A stretch of 64,000 bases of DNA from Unio delphinus (GCA_029339505.1 JAQISU010000081.1:22203501-22267500); one strand, 5' to 3'; positions 20,974 through 33,755 are shown, counted from the stretch's first letter. Numbers and translations are program-made. The notes: generated by a model from the letters alone, not told the origin.

Positions 20974-21161
20974 AAAACCGTTTACGATTTCAACAAAGAT
21001 TATTAACCCATAGCAGTAGAGGGGGTGAGTGACAACGACCATGGCGTCCTTTTTTTTTATTCTATTTTGCCCGTGGACGCTTCTATAAAGCATTTACGAG
21101 GAAGCCTTGGTTTGCCAAATAGACACCTCCAAAAGTTGTCCGATTCACCCCCTCTGCTGCT
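20938..21161 (-). repeat. Right terminal inverted repeat
   Basis: Complement of 11170-11392. It includes the 3' end and stop of the penton-like gene, the aaaaaaccgtttacgatttc block, a poly-T tract and the outer cccctctgctgct end. Confidence 0.92.
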
Positions 21162-21639
21162 GGTCACTACCTGTTGTCCAAATTAATGACCTTGTAAACC
21201 TCTCGAGGGTGTGCTTAGACTAGTACACACATACCTTTGACGCATGCTGCTAGATTAAGCATTGCTTTGCTTACCTAACATATTAGTTTTGATCGCTTGG
21301 AAAATATTAAAAGTCCCAACCTATATATTTAAAAATGACAGAAATTCACGAGAATGAAAATCTTTCCAAGCAATTTATTTTTTATCTGTGTAATATTTAA
21401 TGTAGATTTAATACAGCTTCCACCATCAACCACCTCAATTCCCAAGCCCTGAATACTCATTTGCATAAATTTTTGTTTTGTCGTAAAATATTTATAAATC
21501 AATTAGTGAAAAGTTGATATCAAAATATTAGCATTAACGGCGGTTCTGAACATTTCTCATCAATAACTGTCCATAGTTGATAAATTATCAACTAAAAAAT
21601 CCGTAATTGTATTTTTTATTTCATGCTTTTTTTTGGTAG
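21162..21639 (+). other. Intron 3 of gene 1, 3' part
   Basis: AT-rich; nothing until the T-rich tract and acceptor at 21639. Confidence 0.6.
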
Positions 21640-21726
21640 GTTTCGAAAAAGGTTTACATGCTAATCATCCCTAAGAATGAGTTTGATCCTTATATCAACA
21701 TATCCGGGAACCTGAATATACCAGAA
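21640..21726 (+). CDS. Gene 1 exon 4
   Basis: Acceptor ttggtag and donor gtaagt bound 29 codons, phase 0 both sides, reading VSKKVYMLIIPKNEFDPYIN and ending NLNIPE. It closes one EC repeat and gives the PE of the next repeat's start. No clear gene 2 counterpart. Confidence 0.7.
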
Positions 21727-22747
21727 GTAAGTTTTGACCAAGAAATATCATTTTTTTATCATCCAATAGGGATCGTTGTTTTCTCCGATTCATTCCTTTT
21801 ACGTGTGAAACTGTTTTCTTTCACTCTCTTTCTAAACCTTCAAAACCATTTTTTCTTCTCGATATTAAGCAGGAAATAAAATCGGAAAAGACCTATCTTG
21901 GGAATCTGGCAGTAAAATTATAACTATTTGTTAACTCAGTAGAATACCTTGTGTATTGCCAATGCTTTTAGATACGAAAGGTTTATGTGATTATGTTTTT
22001 TTCTTTCTCATGTTACCGTCACATCGGTGGTGGTAAAAGCTTCAAAGAAAATAGGTTATGAAAGATCATCACACCGGGAGTGTGAGTGGCTTCCAAGAAA
22101 ATAGGTCATGAATGATTATAACAGAATCAAGACAAATTTATTATGTTTCAAGATCAAACAAGGTTACGTCCCCTTGATGGGACAAATAATTACTCCGTTG
22201 TCAGGTTTACTTTAGTTCCATATTGCCAAACTGTAAAACTGTTTCAGTTAGACTTTGAATAAAAACGCATTAAAAAAAACACATTACGGAATGATACCAA
22301 TTTCTACACTAAATAAACAGCTGCCAACAAATGTATTTCCTGGGCAATCTCAACATTATATAAAGACGAGACAAATTGGAGCTGAAACATTGCCTTGTCC
22401 ATTGGCGCACATGTTGAAAACTTTCGTTTAATTTACTTTGGCGAATGTCGACCAGTTTTTTTTTCTTCTTCATATCTGTGATCTAGTGAAATGCCGAATT
22501 CGAATGTTTCTCCTTACCTCATTATAAACAATAAACGTAATATGAAAGCCACTCGAAATAGTTAGACCGTATATGATATCGTTCGAATTTAGCGAGAATA
22601 CCGCAACAATTTATCACACTATGAGGAAGGTTTTGTTTTTTTTTTCAAAATCAACAAATGCAATTGATTTCTGCCGCATTTAAAATGAATTACTTAAACA
22701 GTAAACCTTTTAGAAAACTGCCTGAACATCGTCTTTTTATCTTTCAG
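21727..22747 (+). other. Intron 4 of gene 1
   Basis: No feature apart from a short near-duplication around 22031-22110 (cttcaaagaaaataggt / cttccaagaaaataggt). Confidence 0.5.
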
Positions 22748-22837
22748 AATACCACCGTCGGTACTGTAGTATATTATCTTCTTCCAAGAACGTCAGATAA
22801 GGACAGGCCAGTGTCTGGGTCATTCTTATTTGACCTG
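22748..22837 (+). CDS. Gene 1 exon 5
   Basis: Acceptor ctttcag and donor gtaata bound 30 codons, phase 0. NTTVGTVVYYLLPRTSDKDR is a textbook EC start (E-N-T-x-x-G-T-x-V), the Glu coming from exon 4. Confidence 0.85.
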
Positions 22838-23373
22838 GTAATATGGAAAATATGTGCCTAGGATTTTCTTTACTAATTTTGAATTATAATGGTTTTTCTA
22901 CTAATTTTCTTTAAAATAAAGCGATTTTTGTTCGCATACTACCGGAAACGATAGTTCTTTGTGTTGTAGTTAGAATAAAGGGTATAGGAATCAATTAGTA
23001 GAAACTAGAGCTATTAGTGATGGTTGTCATTGTAAAGGACGAAAATGTTAGAGGTATATACGTAAAGACGATAATAAACTGTACACAAAATTTTGCTCGA
23101 AAAAAAAAATTTGGTTTAGGGCAATACTCCACCACATGATGATTTATATTGATATGATAAGCTGTCTCCCTTCATAGGTTCATCTAATTGTTATTTAAAA
23201 AATATGTGACTTGATGAAGATTCTGTAGATGACCTGGATGGGTTAGTTTGGAAACCGTATTTGTAGAAAGGCGACCTCTTGTTGCAATATTTCTAGCACA
23301 ATGAAATAAACTGGAATGAAATGAGTGAAGAAAAGAAACTTAATGTGGAGTGGAACACAACAAGAACAACAAT

Positions 23374-23390
23374 ACTACTACTACTATTAC

Positions 23391-23429
<39 letters not shown>

Positions 23430-23460
23430 ATCTATTATTATTATTATTTTTATTATTTAT
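23374..23460. repeat. (ATT)n microsatellite
   Basis: Interrupted ATT/ATTATT array in intron 5 of gene 1. Confidence 0.9.
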
Positions 23461-23591
23461 TGTTTTTAAAAATTGAATTGACCTTAGGTGTTAAATGATT
23501 ATCTTTTTTTAATGCAACATATATCAAATCGATAAACCAAATTTGAAGATCAAAAATAATGTTTATAACAAAAACTAATAACTTGTTACAG

Positions 23592-23702
23592 ACTAATAGT
23601 CACTTCAGAATAGACGGCAGTTCGAGTGGAGAAATCAAATTGTCTTCATCTCTTGACTACGATTCTGGACAGAGAATGTACCTTCTAAATATTACAGTGA
23701 AG
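23592..23702 (+). CDS. Gene 1 exon 6
   Basis: Acceptor gttacag and donor gtatgt bound 37 codons, phase 0. It reads FRIDGSSSGEIKLSSSLDYD then SGQRMYLLNITVK, the F-x-I-x..G-x-I-x-L..LDYE..Y-x-L-x-V pattern of EC repeats. Confidence 0.88.
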
Positions 23703-24300
23703 GTATGTACGTGTTGGATCAAATTGTATTATTATATGTCAAATTATTAAATATATGTGATATAATAAGATAAACGGAATGCAATTGTTAATTGATTTGC
23801 ACATACAGTTTCTTTCACACATATGCTGACAAATATATATTTTTAAAAAAATAATAACTCTCTAAATTCGGCTTGACAGCAACCATTTGTACTACAGTCT
23901 CATCTATACAACCATTGCATGCAGTGGTAATCAGTATTTTATGAGAAATATATCCACGAGAAACGTTTTCTCTGCGAATATCATTTTAATATTTTGCTTT
24001 GTATATCGATAATTATAGCAACAGTGAGGAAGAGCTAAAATTATAGATCGATATCAATTAACTTTCAAAATATTTATCGATATATTTCACGCTTTTTTTG
24101 TGTGAGAATTACAGTAGATAGGAATAAAGCATTCTATTTCGACACTGGTCGCAAACCATAATAAATTGTGATATTTTCTGATCCACCCATGTAAGCAATA
24201 AGACCAGTCGCAAATTACGAAATAAGTTTTTATTTTATGATCTAACCATATAAATTATGCTTCTCTTTTTGTACATGACGTTATGTAATTAACGTATATA

Positions 24301-24446
24301 AAAGAGACACGTGCTTTCGAAACTGTTAGTAACTCAACTGAACCTTCATCTGACCAGTCTTACCATTTGTCAAAAGAGACACGTACTTTCAAAACTGTTA
24401 GCAACTCAACTGAACCTTCATCTGACCAGTCTTACCATTTGTCAAA
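24301..24446. repeat. 71-bp tandem duplication
   Basis: Two nearly identical copies beginning aaaagagacacgt and ending ttaccatttgtc. Open frames across it are by-products. Confidence 0.92.
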
Positions 24447-25721
24447 AGATTCACCAGATGTTCACACTCCCAATACAATCGTATATTATTGTTTCTAATC
24501 TATTGACTAATAAAACGCATACAGGGGTTTTTCAATTTAATAAAATATTTGCAAAGATGTTCTTATTAGTATAGACTTGCAGTTCGCAACATTATCGATA
24601 ATTTAACTGTATACAATTTTAAAAATGCTAGAAACGGGCTGATCTACAAGTCCGAGTTCTTCGTTTGTAAACGTTTGGGATTAGGGTTCCCTGATTCAAC
24701 TTATAAAATGTGTGCCAAAATAGATAAATGTAAAAGAGATTAAGGAAGTTAAATCATGGACATATATATTACCACAAATCATAACATTTCAAGGAGCACA
24801 CAATTATATTAAATAAAATGTGCGAAAGTTATTTTTACAAAGCATTATATGAACGTTTATTAAGTAAGCATGATTTCTTCTTTTATAATCAAGCCAGAAT
24901 TTCTTAAATTAAATGACGGTAAAAACATCTTGATTTTAAATGTCTTGTTAATTACGGTAAGGCTTGATTAAAAATATTAGTCCATCCATAAAATGGATTG
25001 AATAATTTATAGTGAAAATATGTCAATAATTAAATCGCAATTATTGTTTGCAAATTCTATCTATCACCGATATTGATATCTTTTTTGTACCTATTTAACA
25101 AACTCAGACACCAAACTCCTTCATCATCTTTTTCTTTCATGTGCTCAGAGCCAAATTTTTTAATCGATGGAGTACATTAGAAATTAACAAATAGGATTTT
25201 TTAAGATAACTTTCACAAGGACGAATTAGATGAACAATAAAGACATCAGTAAAAATCTAGCGTTGTTATGTTTAATAGTGAAACTCCTGGTTAATGAATA
25301 ATATACAGCTATTTGCCAATTTTGCACTTTTCACGATTTTAAAATGCTGATTGATTAAATGACGAATATAGCCATATTTTTTTTCATATTTATTATTAAA
25401 TTGTTGTCGCCATTGAATAACAGTATGTTGACCTTAGCCAATGCTCATACTTGCATGTGACGTCATTGGAAAAAAGCGCTTGATGACTGCCACATGAGGT
25501 GTAAATAATAGGATGCTTATCTAACTAAATCGTTCTGACCCAATTTTTTATTTTATTTAATTGTTTTCTTTTCTAATTCTTAGGAAACAAAATTACGATT
25601 TTACACGATTTGTGATTGGATTTGACAAATACATTAATGTCTTAGTTCTCTGTTTTATGTTTGTCCGTGGTACTCACTTTCCTGTCCTGTATTTTTGAGG
25701 AACCTTTTAATATTAAGGAAT

Positions 25722-25905
25722 GAAACTTGATGATTAGCTTTAACATGCTAATTGACTGTTTAGCCTGGAAACTTGATGATTAGCTTTAACATGCGAATTG
25801 ACTGTTTAGCCTGGAAACTTGATAATTAACTTTAACATGATAATTGACTATTTAGCCTGGAAACTTCATAATTAGCTTTAACATACTAATTGACTATTTA
25901 GTCTG
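25722..25905. repeat. 46-bp minisatellite, 4 copies
   Basis: Unit cctggaaacttgatgatta... tgactgttta with later copies diverged. Confidence 0.88.
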
Positions 25906-25974
25906 ATGCACATACTTAAATTCGCGTTCCATGCTTCAGTGATTTAAATTAGCTTGATCATCTTGCACTGGCGT

Positions 25975-26475
25975 ACATAAATTATACCATGATAAACTGG
26001 CTTAGATTAACAATATGATGGTAAACTGACTTACATTAACTTTAGAATGGTAAACTTACATAGATTAACGTTTACATGATAAACTGACTTAAATTAACGT
26101 TTGCATGATAAAATGGCTTAGAAAAACTTTACCATGATAAAATGGCTTAGATAAACTTTACCATGATAAAATGGATTAGATAAACTTTGCCATGATAAAC
26201 TGGCTTAGATTAACAATAGCATGGTAAACTTTCTTAGATTAGCAATAGCATGGCAACTGGATTAGATTACCAATAGCATGGTAAGTGGCTTAGATTAACA
26301 ATATCATGGTAAACTGACTTAGATTAACTTTAGAATGGTAAACTGGCTTAGATTAACGTTTGCATAATAAACTGACTTAGATTAACTTTACCATGATAAA
26401 ATGGCTTAGATAAACTTTACCATGATAAAATGGCTTAGATTAACAATAACATGTTAAACTGACTAAGATCATCTT
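25975..26475. repeat. About 32-bp minisatellite, roughly 15 copies
   Basis: Consensus near taaactggcttagattaac plus tttaccatga. Subtypes alternate: aaaatggcttagataaac and aactggcttagattaaca. The array ends about 145 bases before exon 7. Confidence 0.9.
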
Positions 26476-26621
26476 ACCATAACTTCACTGACCTTGATTA
26501 GCTTTAACATGCTTGACTGGGTTAAATTATCAAAATGCTTTGCAAATGTTTGATAGCATTTTGTAAGTCCTCAAACAGTCGAGCTACTGTATTATCCAAC
26601 ATATTGTTGCCTTTACAATAG

Positions 26622-26774
26622 GATACTGCAGACGACAAAGCCCGAAATTCGACTGCCATCTTGCGAATACATGTTACTGATGCGGATGACCAAGGCCCGC
26701 AGTATGACTATCCTGGCTGTGTTGCACAATGTCTAATTCCAGAATACACCGCCATTACAACTCTTTCATTCACG
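26622..26774 (+). CDS. Gene 1 exon 7: EC linker
   Basis: The acceptor acaatag gives phase 0; an alternative AG at 26631 would break the frame. 51 codons carry STAILRIHVTDADDQGPQYD, the calcium-binding inter-repeat motif (usual DxNDxxPxF). Matches gene 2 exon 48508-48365 in length and phase. Confidence 0.9.
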
Positions 26775-26906
26775 GTAATTAACATTGCTTAATAAATGTG
26801 TCCACCAAAGTGAAGAAATGTGTTTCTAGTTCGAGTAACGACGAAAAAGCAAATGGTATAAGACAATCCATGTGGTCATCCAATAGTTACTCTTGTATTG
26901 CGTGTT

Positions 26907-26937
<31 letters not shown>
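26907..26937. repeat. (CAA)n microsatellite
   Basis: Ten CAA units in intron 7 of gene 1. Confidence 0.95.
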
Positions 26938-27525
26938 CCTTCCATTGAATCTTATTTTCACTATTTCTCATGAATATATTGTCATATATCAGAGCAAGGT
27001 TTTAACTGGAAGAATTCGTATGATGTTTAGTTGGCCGTAATTGAAAATGGTGCCTCATCGACTTCTAATACGACTGCCACAATGGGCATCTTGAAAATGT
27101 TGAGGATAGAAAGAAGTATAATGAATCATAGTTTTGGAAATGGTCCGAGCATGTTCAAATGTTTTAAATTACAAACTTCCATTATTATATTCGTAGGGTA
27201 CTAATTGAACATACTACTATGATGTATTAAAACTACAAGATTGCTTTCTCGTAATAGTGGTAATTGTAGTATTCGTTCTTATGTTCACGGTTATTTCCTT
27301 TCTCTTTCATCTCCATTTTGTTATTGAATGCACGTAGCATTATCTTACAAATTTCTTGTGCAATAATTTCGTGCATCAAACTTCACCAGCATATATTGAT
27401 GTGACATATTTAAAATATACTATATATGTACATGAAGATGGCCAATGGACCAAATGCAAATAATAAAAATCATAAATGTAACTTTTTTTTATAGAATGTG
27501 AGATATATGTCTTTATTTTTCCTAG

Positions 27526-27610
27526 GGACCATTGACAGTTCAACCAGCCTCAATAAAGGCCCACGACCTTGACACGCTCAATTTCTCAATAACCTACAGA
27601 TTTTATAACG
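27526..27610 (+). CDS. Gene 1 exon 8
   Basis: Acceptor ttcctag and donor gtatga; phase 0 in, phase 1 out. GPLTVQPASIKAHDLDTLNF then SITYRFYN is an EC strand with the A-x-D-x-D calcium motif. Same phases as gene 2 exon 46611-46524. Confidence 0.85.
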
Positions 27611-29355
27611 GTATGAATTTCACTATTACTCCTTGTCTTTCTATTCTGAATCACTGATGGAAGGCTGTATTACAGTTAAAGCATGGCCTAACATGACTTG
27701 TGGCAAGTGAATGATCTAAATTGCTTTGCAATACCGAGATTCTTTGCTTCTGCTCCTTTTGAGACAAATGCTATTATCTTTAGATTGTACTGATTCATAG
27801 TTGGTGATCTTCTCGGCTCTGATCCAATGCTTGAATTTAGGTTATATGTTTCTACACTGTATACAATAAAAAAAACAGCAGGGAGGCGGTTTGTTTAAAA
27901 AAAAATAAAGAAAAAAAATGAATTTAAACACACAAATTAAACAAAATTGGTAGATAAGCAGTTTATTTGTATGAAAAAGATATTAGATCTAGTGTATATC
28001 TAATTTTATCTTAATCAATAGGTAAGATAGCTCATGATTAAGTTCCAAACTCATGAAAGGCAAAATATTTTAATTCTAATTGCATATTAATCGTAACAAT
28101 ATGTATATCTTTCTGACACTGGTCTCACGACTTAAAGAAGAAAACAAGGAGCTTTGGTGCGTCATAGTTAGAAAATAAACGAACAGTCGTAAGCCTATGG
28201 ACAATGGAATTCGTATTTGTAATAAAGTAGGTTCACTAGCTCTTTAGATTCTTTTCGTCAGTGTCCCGATTTAATATGATTGGTTTATTGTGGATTTTAA
28301 GGCAAACCAACACTGTCAGGCTTTACGGTACTAAGAGAACGTCTAATGCTTACTTTCCTTACGCCAACCGCATTCCACTGTTTATTATTAATCATTCGTG
28401 TGATTAGGTAAAAGCGGTAAATAATTTTTTTTCCTGGCCAGATGCCAATTGGGCATTGCCACGTGACACCGGTTCAACTTGCATAACTAAAGTATAAGTT
28501 CGTACGTGATAGTTTTAAAACAAGGGTGTCACGGGCATGTATCGTTTAAAAGAAAGTGTATAACCATTTATATAACATATGACGTTTAGTATTTGTTTCA
28601 GATTTATAAACTGATTTTGAAAAATCAGAATAATAATTAAAAAGATGAATATAAACAACAGTCTGCATCATCATGTTAATGCTGACAAGACACTGTCATA
28701 TATTTCATCTGTCCAAATATTTTTATCATGTTCTCAGATCACGTGTTCTGGTATGATATATTATTGTGTTAGAAACAAATTGTTATTTATTATATACTTA
28801 AGTGTGAAATATAAAGACTTATCGGCGACATGATCGCTATATATTTTTATGGATATGTGAATACAAGTATTTCAAAGCAAATCTAGAAAAAAATACAGAA
28901 CAATATTTAAACTTTTTATGGGCTTGATAAATTTATAAATGATTCAATCGATTATTTGAAACTTCCCATCGTCAATGCGATCTTCAACTATGTCAATGCT
29001 TGAACATTGATTATAACTAACTGTAGCTTGATCAATAACTAACTCTACGCGATCGCACATAAAAGTTACGATTTTAAGAAACCTAACCTCCTAAACTATC
29101 CTTGCAACACAGAACCGATTTATATCATACTTACAAGCACGAATGCAAGGTTACATACGGTATGTTGACACTTTAGTTCAATAACATTGTAGTTTGTTTG
29201 TTCCTATCTAAATTCCGCTTCTACATTTCATGGATTTGTCTAATCATGTTCAGTAATTATTTCATCGCGTCATTTTTAAGCTATGTAACTTGATAAAAAG
29301 CTATGCATTTGTTAAATATTTTCATCTCTACGTCCCAATAATATATATTTTACAG
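27611..29355 (+). other. Intron 8 of gene 1
   Basis: AT-rich, nothing recognised. Confidence 0.6.
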
Positions 29356-29483
29356 AAACATCCGGTGGTTCTTCCAGTTATGACAGTTCTGGTTTCTTCA
29401 GAATTGACCAGAATACTGGCACAGTTCATCAACTGAAACCTGCTTCAATGGCCGATTGGCCAACACAAAGACTCCTCATCATT
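29356..29483 (+). CDS. Gene 1 exon 9
   Basis: Acceptor ttttacag and donor gtacgt; phase 1 in, phase 0 out. SYDSSGFFRIDQNTGTVHQL is the F-x-I-x-x-x-T-G-x-V-x-x-L signature of EC repeats. Confidence 0.9.
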
Positions 29484-30325
29484 GTACGTAACTTTATAAA
29501 CTGTCATCGTGCATAATCAAGATATCTACAGCTTGTTTAAGGTGTACGATTTTGTGCCTTCAACTTAATATATTATATACAAGAGTTTAGAAACAGTCGC
29601 TGTTTACATATAGCCGTTCTGAGCCGTATTGTTTGAGCAGTTGAGACACGAAGGACTGCGTTCCATTTGGCAATGAGACACAAACATTCGTTTTGAATTT
29701 TCAAATCGATTACGCTACCCAAACTTTCCGAAAATAGACAGAGTCAGACAACAAGCTCCAGTGCATAATTTGGAAGTAGGCCTGCCTTCCGCTTTCACCA
29801 CGCTCTATTAAATGTTTAGATCCATATAGTGCTCATGCGAGTTATGAGTAAGCTCCAAAGTAACTGATATGACAGTCAATTATGTAACAATACAGATTAG
29901 GATATGCTGCTCTGTTCAAAATGTGGCTGGAAAACTCGGGCAAGAAATGAATCCCATGTCTAGACTCAGTTTAGTGTTAAAAATCTAGGAAGACTCTAAC
30001 TTTTTAAACCGTGTTTCACCATTTTCCCTTTTGTTCTGGTTTACCAATGGGCTCATGTAAAACTAAACAACACCGGAGTAATATGTATCGATTCACCATT
30101 CTACAGAGAAGCATTTCACGACATTATGTTCCCTTTCCGATTATTTTGCTCCAAACTGAAAGGTAATCTACTTCAAACCTTCTTTAGAGCACTTACTGGT
30201 CTTCAGATTTGCTTTCATAACTTGCCAAACTTTCAAGTGGTTACAAATTACTTTATTTTGACCTGACCCAGAACTATTATATGCATGGTATTGGCCGGCA
30301 GGAACTGCATACCTACGCTGATCCC

Positions 30326-30480
30326 TGCATAGGTCCAACATTGATCAGCTCCTTATTATCTTGAATGTATAGGTCCAAAATTAATCATTTCGTTATTATC
30401 TCGGATGTATACTTCCAAGATAGATCATTACTTTCTTATCTAAGATGTATAGGTCCAAAATTGATCATCGCGTTATTTAT
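30326..30480. repeat. About 45-bp minisatellite, 4 copies
   Basis: Unit tgtataggtccaaaattgat with catt..ttattatct, in intron 9 of gene 1. Confidence 0.8.
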
Positions 30481-31082
30481 CAACGACAATTTTTTGATCT
30501 AATTAAACCATATGACAAGATAGATAATTGCATTTCGGCAAGTAATACCTTAATAAGGATATGTCTGCATAAAAATAACACTTTAAGGTCAATTAGGTTC
30601 ATAAAGTACTGTTATCTTTAGGTAGCAAGCAACTACTACAAAATTCAAATCAGGAATATGAGCTCGAGTAGTTTATGGTTAGTTACTTTGATAGATCTAT
30701 GGATGACACACACCTAAAACAAATTAAATAAATCCACCATCCCCGTCTTCTTCATTTTGAAAGATTGTTATATATCTTCCGGAACTGTATGAAAACGTTA
30801 AGTAGCAGAGTGCTAGCGAAGTCTTATACTGCTATTTTTTAAACTTCAATCTTGAGTAAGATATATGTTTATTGGGATAAAAATATAATAACACATACTG
30901 AATGAAATCATGTGTTAATGGATTAATTTACTATACAGTACATCTTGTTTCACTTAGCATTTGATTTGGTCGGAATTGAAAAGGGGAATCATTCACTACA
31001 TGGATTATATCACATTATACGGGAGTCATGTATGACGTCACTTATAATTTTTACAGTATTATCATTTCATTCGTTTAAACAG

Positions 31083-31757
31083 GCTGAAGAGGTTGGAAGC
31101 AGTCAGCCTGCAGCCCATGCCATCCTAATCGTGAGAGTGCTTACGAGAGACCCTACATTAAATGGCACTTCAGTTGTTCCACCGGACAGGAGTACACCAA
31201 CAGAGAATTCCTTATTGCCGGCAGTTATTGCCATTAGTGTTTTGATGGGTATAATTCTCATCGCCGCTGCAATAGTCATTTTCCTGATGCAACGCAGACA
31301 TCGAAAAATGGTGTCTCCAGATGATACAAAGTCTGAACCATCTACTGAAGAAGAGGAAATCCACTCTGAAAGGTCAGAGGAGGACAAGACAGTTTGGCCG
31401 ACAAGAGCAAAAACAATGGAGAAAGATTTGCTTACTTCAGTCAGCAATCCTTTAACAGATCCTGTATTTCTGAACAGACCGTTACCTAAGAAGGGAGCAC
31501 TTTTGGAACCATTGCAGATGAAAGATACTGGCATTGGAACGAATAATACTACAAGGAAGAAGAAGAAGTCGAGAAAAAGATTCAAGAAGAAAGAGAATGA
31601 AATATTTGATGGAACAAAGGAATATAACATGGAAGCAGATCCCACATTCTATGAATCTCCTGATAAATCGAGAATCAAAAGATCTACAAGAAGCATGAAA
31701 ACTCCAATAGAGCACATTGTCGTCCAAAATGACAATGTTGATTCCGTACACATGTAA
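31083..31757 (+). CDS. Gene 1 exon 10: end of last EC repeat, transmembrane helix, cytoplasmic tail
   Basis: Acceptor tttaaacag opens a 224-codon terminal exon ending in TAA. It begins AEEVGSSQPAAHAILIVRVL, the last EC strand, then a short Thr/Pro linker, a transmembrane helix (AVIAISVLMGIILIAAAIVI, about exon residues 47-70) stopped by RRHRK, and a tail of about 150 residues. The tail has an acidic EEEEIHSERSEED patch and a strongly basic KKKKSRKRFKKK patch, possibly a nuclear or lipid-binding signal. Upstream in-frame codons exist in the intron but the AG fits gene 2's exon boundary. Confidence 0.92.
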   Translation, partial: AEEVGSSQPAAHAILIVRVLTRDPTLNGTSVVPPDRSTPTENSLLPAVIAISVLMGIILIAAAIVIFLMQRRHRKMVSPDDTKSEPSTEEEEIHSERSEEDKTVWPTRAKTMEKDLLTSVSNPLTDPVFLNRPLPKKGALLEPLQMKDTGIGTNNTTRKKKKSRKRFKKKENEIFDGTKEYNMEADPTFYESPDKSRIKRSTRSMKTPIEHIVVQNDNVDSVHM

Positions 31758-32010
31758 AAAACACATTTAGTAAGGTATTTTATGCTTTGATACAATCTTA
31801 GCTTGACTAAAAGATTTTCAAGTTCAAATACAGTGTTAATTCAAGTGCTAATCATTCAAACGACGATACTTTACAAATTAAATCCAGTGAAAACTTGAAT
31901 GACAGAATCTACATATAATTAAATATAAAAAAGCAATTGACTTTTCTCTAACACAACAATTGTCTTTCATTTACCAATGAACATTTTCTAGTTTGTTTCC
32001 AAAATTTGAT

Positions 32011-32016
32011 AATAAA
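32011..32016 (+). terminator. Candidate polyadenylation signal of gene 1
   Basis: AATAAA 254 bases after the stop codon, in AT-rich 3' sequence. Confidence 0.5.
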
Positions 32017-33755
32017 ACATATTTCTGAAGAAAATATGCAATTGTTTTTGAAGTATTGTATAATTTTACTCAATGATAAGATCATGTATCTCTGATAATC
32101 TCAATTGCATTTGCTCTAATAGTGTGGGTTTCCTCAGAAAGTATGTGGTTGAGTCGCTGTAACTCATTCCGTACAACGTCGGACTTTGAAGCTAACGTTG
32201 CTGGTTTGATTATCGCCCAAGCCAATACTAGCTGGTGGCATTCGCACATCATTGGAAAAGACACTTATCATCTTCAACATGACATAACCAATAATGTGAT
32301 AAAAGTGCCATTGAAACCCAACAAATCAATGGGACATTCCATTATTTAATAAGAATCGGATTTGCATAAACATCTCATGATATGAATAGTTTTTATAGTT
32401 TTCGCAGAAATCGCAAAATCTAGGCGACATCAAATTAGTTTATATTTCTTACCTGATTCAACGAGGAATAAGTAAGTTGTAAAATAAAAGTTTGAACTGT
32501 TTTTTCGTCAATTGTTGAATTTGTTCGACTTAGACTCCTACAACAAGTTAGGATGAAATTAGTTCAGCAGAATCAGAGAAACAAGAGCACACTATGAATA
32601 CCGGCTATATCAAGCCGGTACATAAATGACGTATCCTTGAGAAGATGTATCTTGGGATTCGATCAACGCCCCAGAAGAAGTAATGACGATATTGGTGGAG
32701 AGAACGTTGAGAAAATGAGGGTTCTGATGAGTTCCATCTATATAAAGTCGGTCAGAGATGGCCGATTGTATCAACATTGTCGACTAAATGAAGCCCAGTT
32801 TGTCATAAGTTAAATGGAACCACCTCCTTGGCCATAGTTAAGTATCTGTTGCAAAGGTTAAATCTGTTTAGACGAAATAGGTCTTGTAGATTATGAGAAA
32901 TCTGCGGCTAAATATATACTATATACAGAAAATATTTCATATTACGTCTATCCATGAACCGTAACATCGCCTCCTCAAAGCATAGATGAAATTATTTTTG
33001 CGGAATCGGGCATGCGTGACGGTCCTTACGCGGACTCGCTCTTTCAGATAGTACATAGAACAATATCCGCTTTGCGAGTCCAAGCAAAGGGTATTTTGAT
33101 TTAACTCCTCCCTTCTCCAAATAGTAGAGAAAAGATTTACACGAAAATCGTTGAGTCGATCTCAAGAAATTGGTGACTAAATATATTTGAAGTTACACAA
33201 AAGCCAGATTGACTTTAGTATCCGCTCCTTAAAGACTTTGTTTGCATAGTATCGTTGAGATTTGATTTATAGAAATTTGTTCAATGAGGAGCATAAATAT
33301 TGACTGAATTGCAAAACGGAGGGTTCTCAATCATACTGGCAATATACAAAAATTACGGTAATGTCCTAGTTTATCAATACTATGGACTTTGTGACATCTG
33401 ACGTAATGAATTTCGATGTAACTCCCTCATTTCTTCCCTCCAAACCCCCTCAACCCATTGCTAGCTTGTAGTTAGGGATCTGTATATGCAGTTTAATGTT
33501 TATACGAAATTTCTAACATTTACTAATTTTATTTAGTAAAAAGCTCTTACAAGGATTTCATCTAACACCCCCTTATTGACCCTAATATTCAATCCTCACA
33601 GGTTTTTGACATGTTCCCTTTTTTGAGATCTTGTATCCTGGGATTCGTTGAAACTCAAAAATGAAGTATCAACGCAATTCGTCCTGCGGAATGTGAGAAA
33701 TCACAGGTACATTGTCGACACTCGTTACTAGTAAAATAATAATCCCATTAGTAGT
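32017..33755. other. Intergenic, nothing recognised
   Basis: Between the 3' ends of the two cadherin genes. Only a small palindrome at 32600-32622 (taccggc...gccggta) stands out. Confidence 0.5.

Larger units (their letters stand above)
11170..21161. mobile_element. Polinton/adintovirus-like integrated element with terminal inverted repeats
   Basis: Ends are inverted copies of one another for about 223 bp, starting agcagcagagggggtgaatc on the left and its complement on the right. Flanking bases agatca and tggtca match at 4 of 6 positions, compatible with a decayed 6-bp target duplication. The content is packaging ATPase, zinc-ribbon/phospholipase-like protein, retrovirus-type integrase, PolB-helicase-HNH, Cys-rich protein, HNH/NUMOD nuclease, hydrophobic protein and penton-like protein. 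This gene set and the terminal repeats define the Polinton/Maverick/adintovirus class. No major capsid or protease gene was found, and every large gene is broken. It sits in intron 3 of cadherin gene 1 without touching the exons. Confidence 0.9.
23703..26621 (+). other. Intron 6 of gene 1
   Basis: About 2.9 kb. Contains a 71-bp duplication, a 46-bp repeat and a long 32-bp minisatellite listed separately; otherwise AT-rich without signals. Confidence 0.6.

Noticed and set aside
25722..26475. Possible CRISPR-like array
   Set aside because: Units are contiguous and diverged, without unique spacers, in an animal intron: a minisatellite.
31103..31766. Minus-strand frames opposite the last exon of gene 1
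   Set aside because: Shadow of the real exon: the plus strand has the splice acceptor, transmembrane helix and paralogue.
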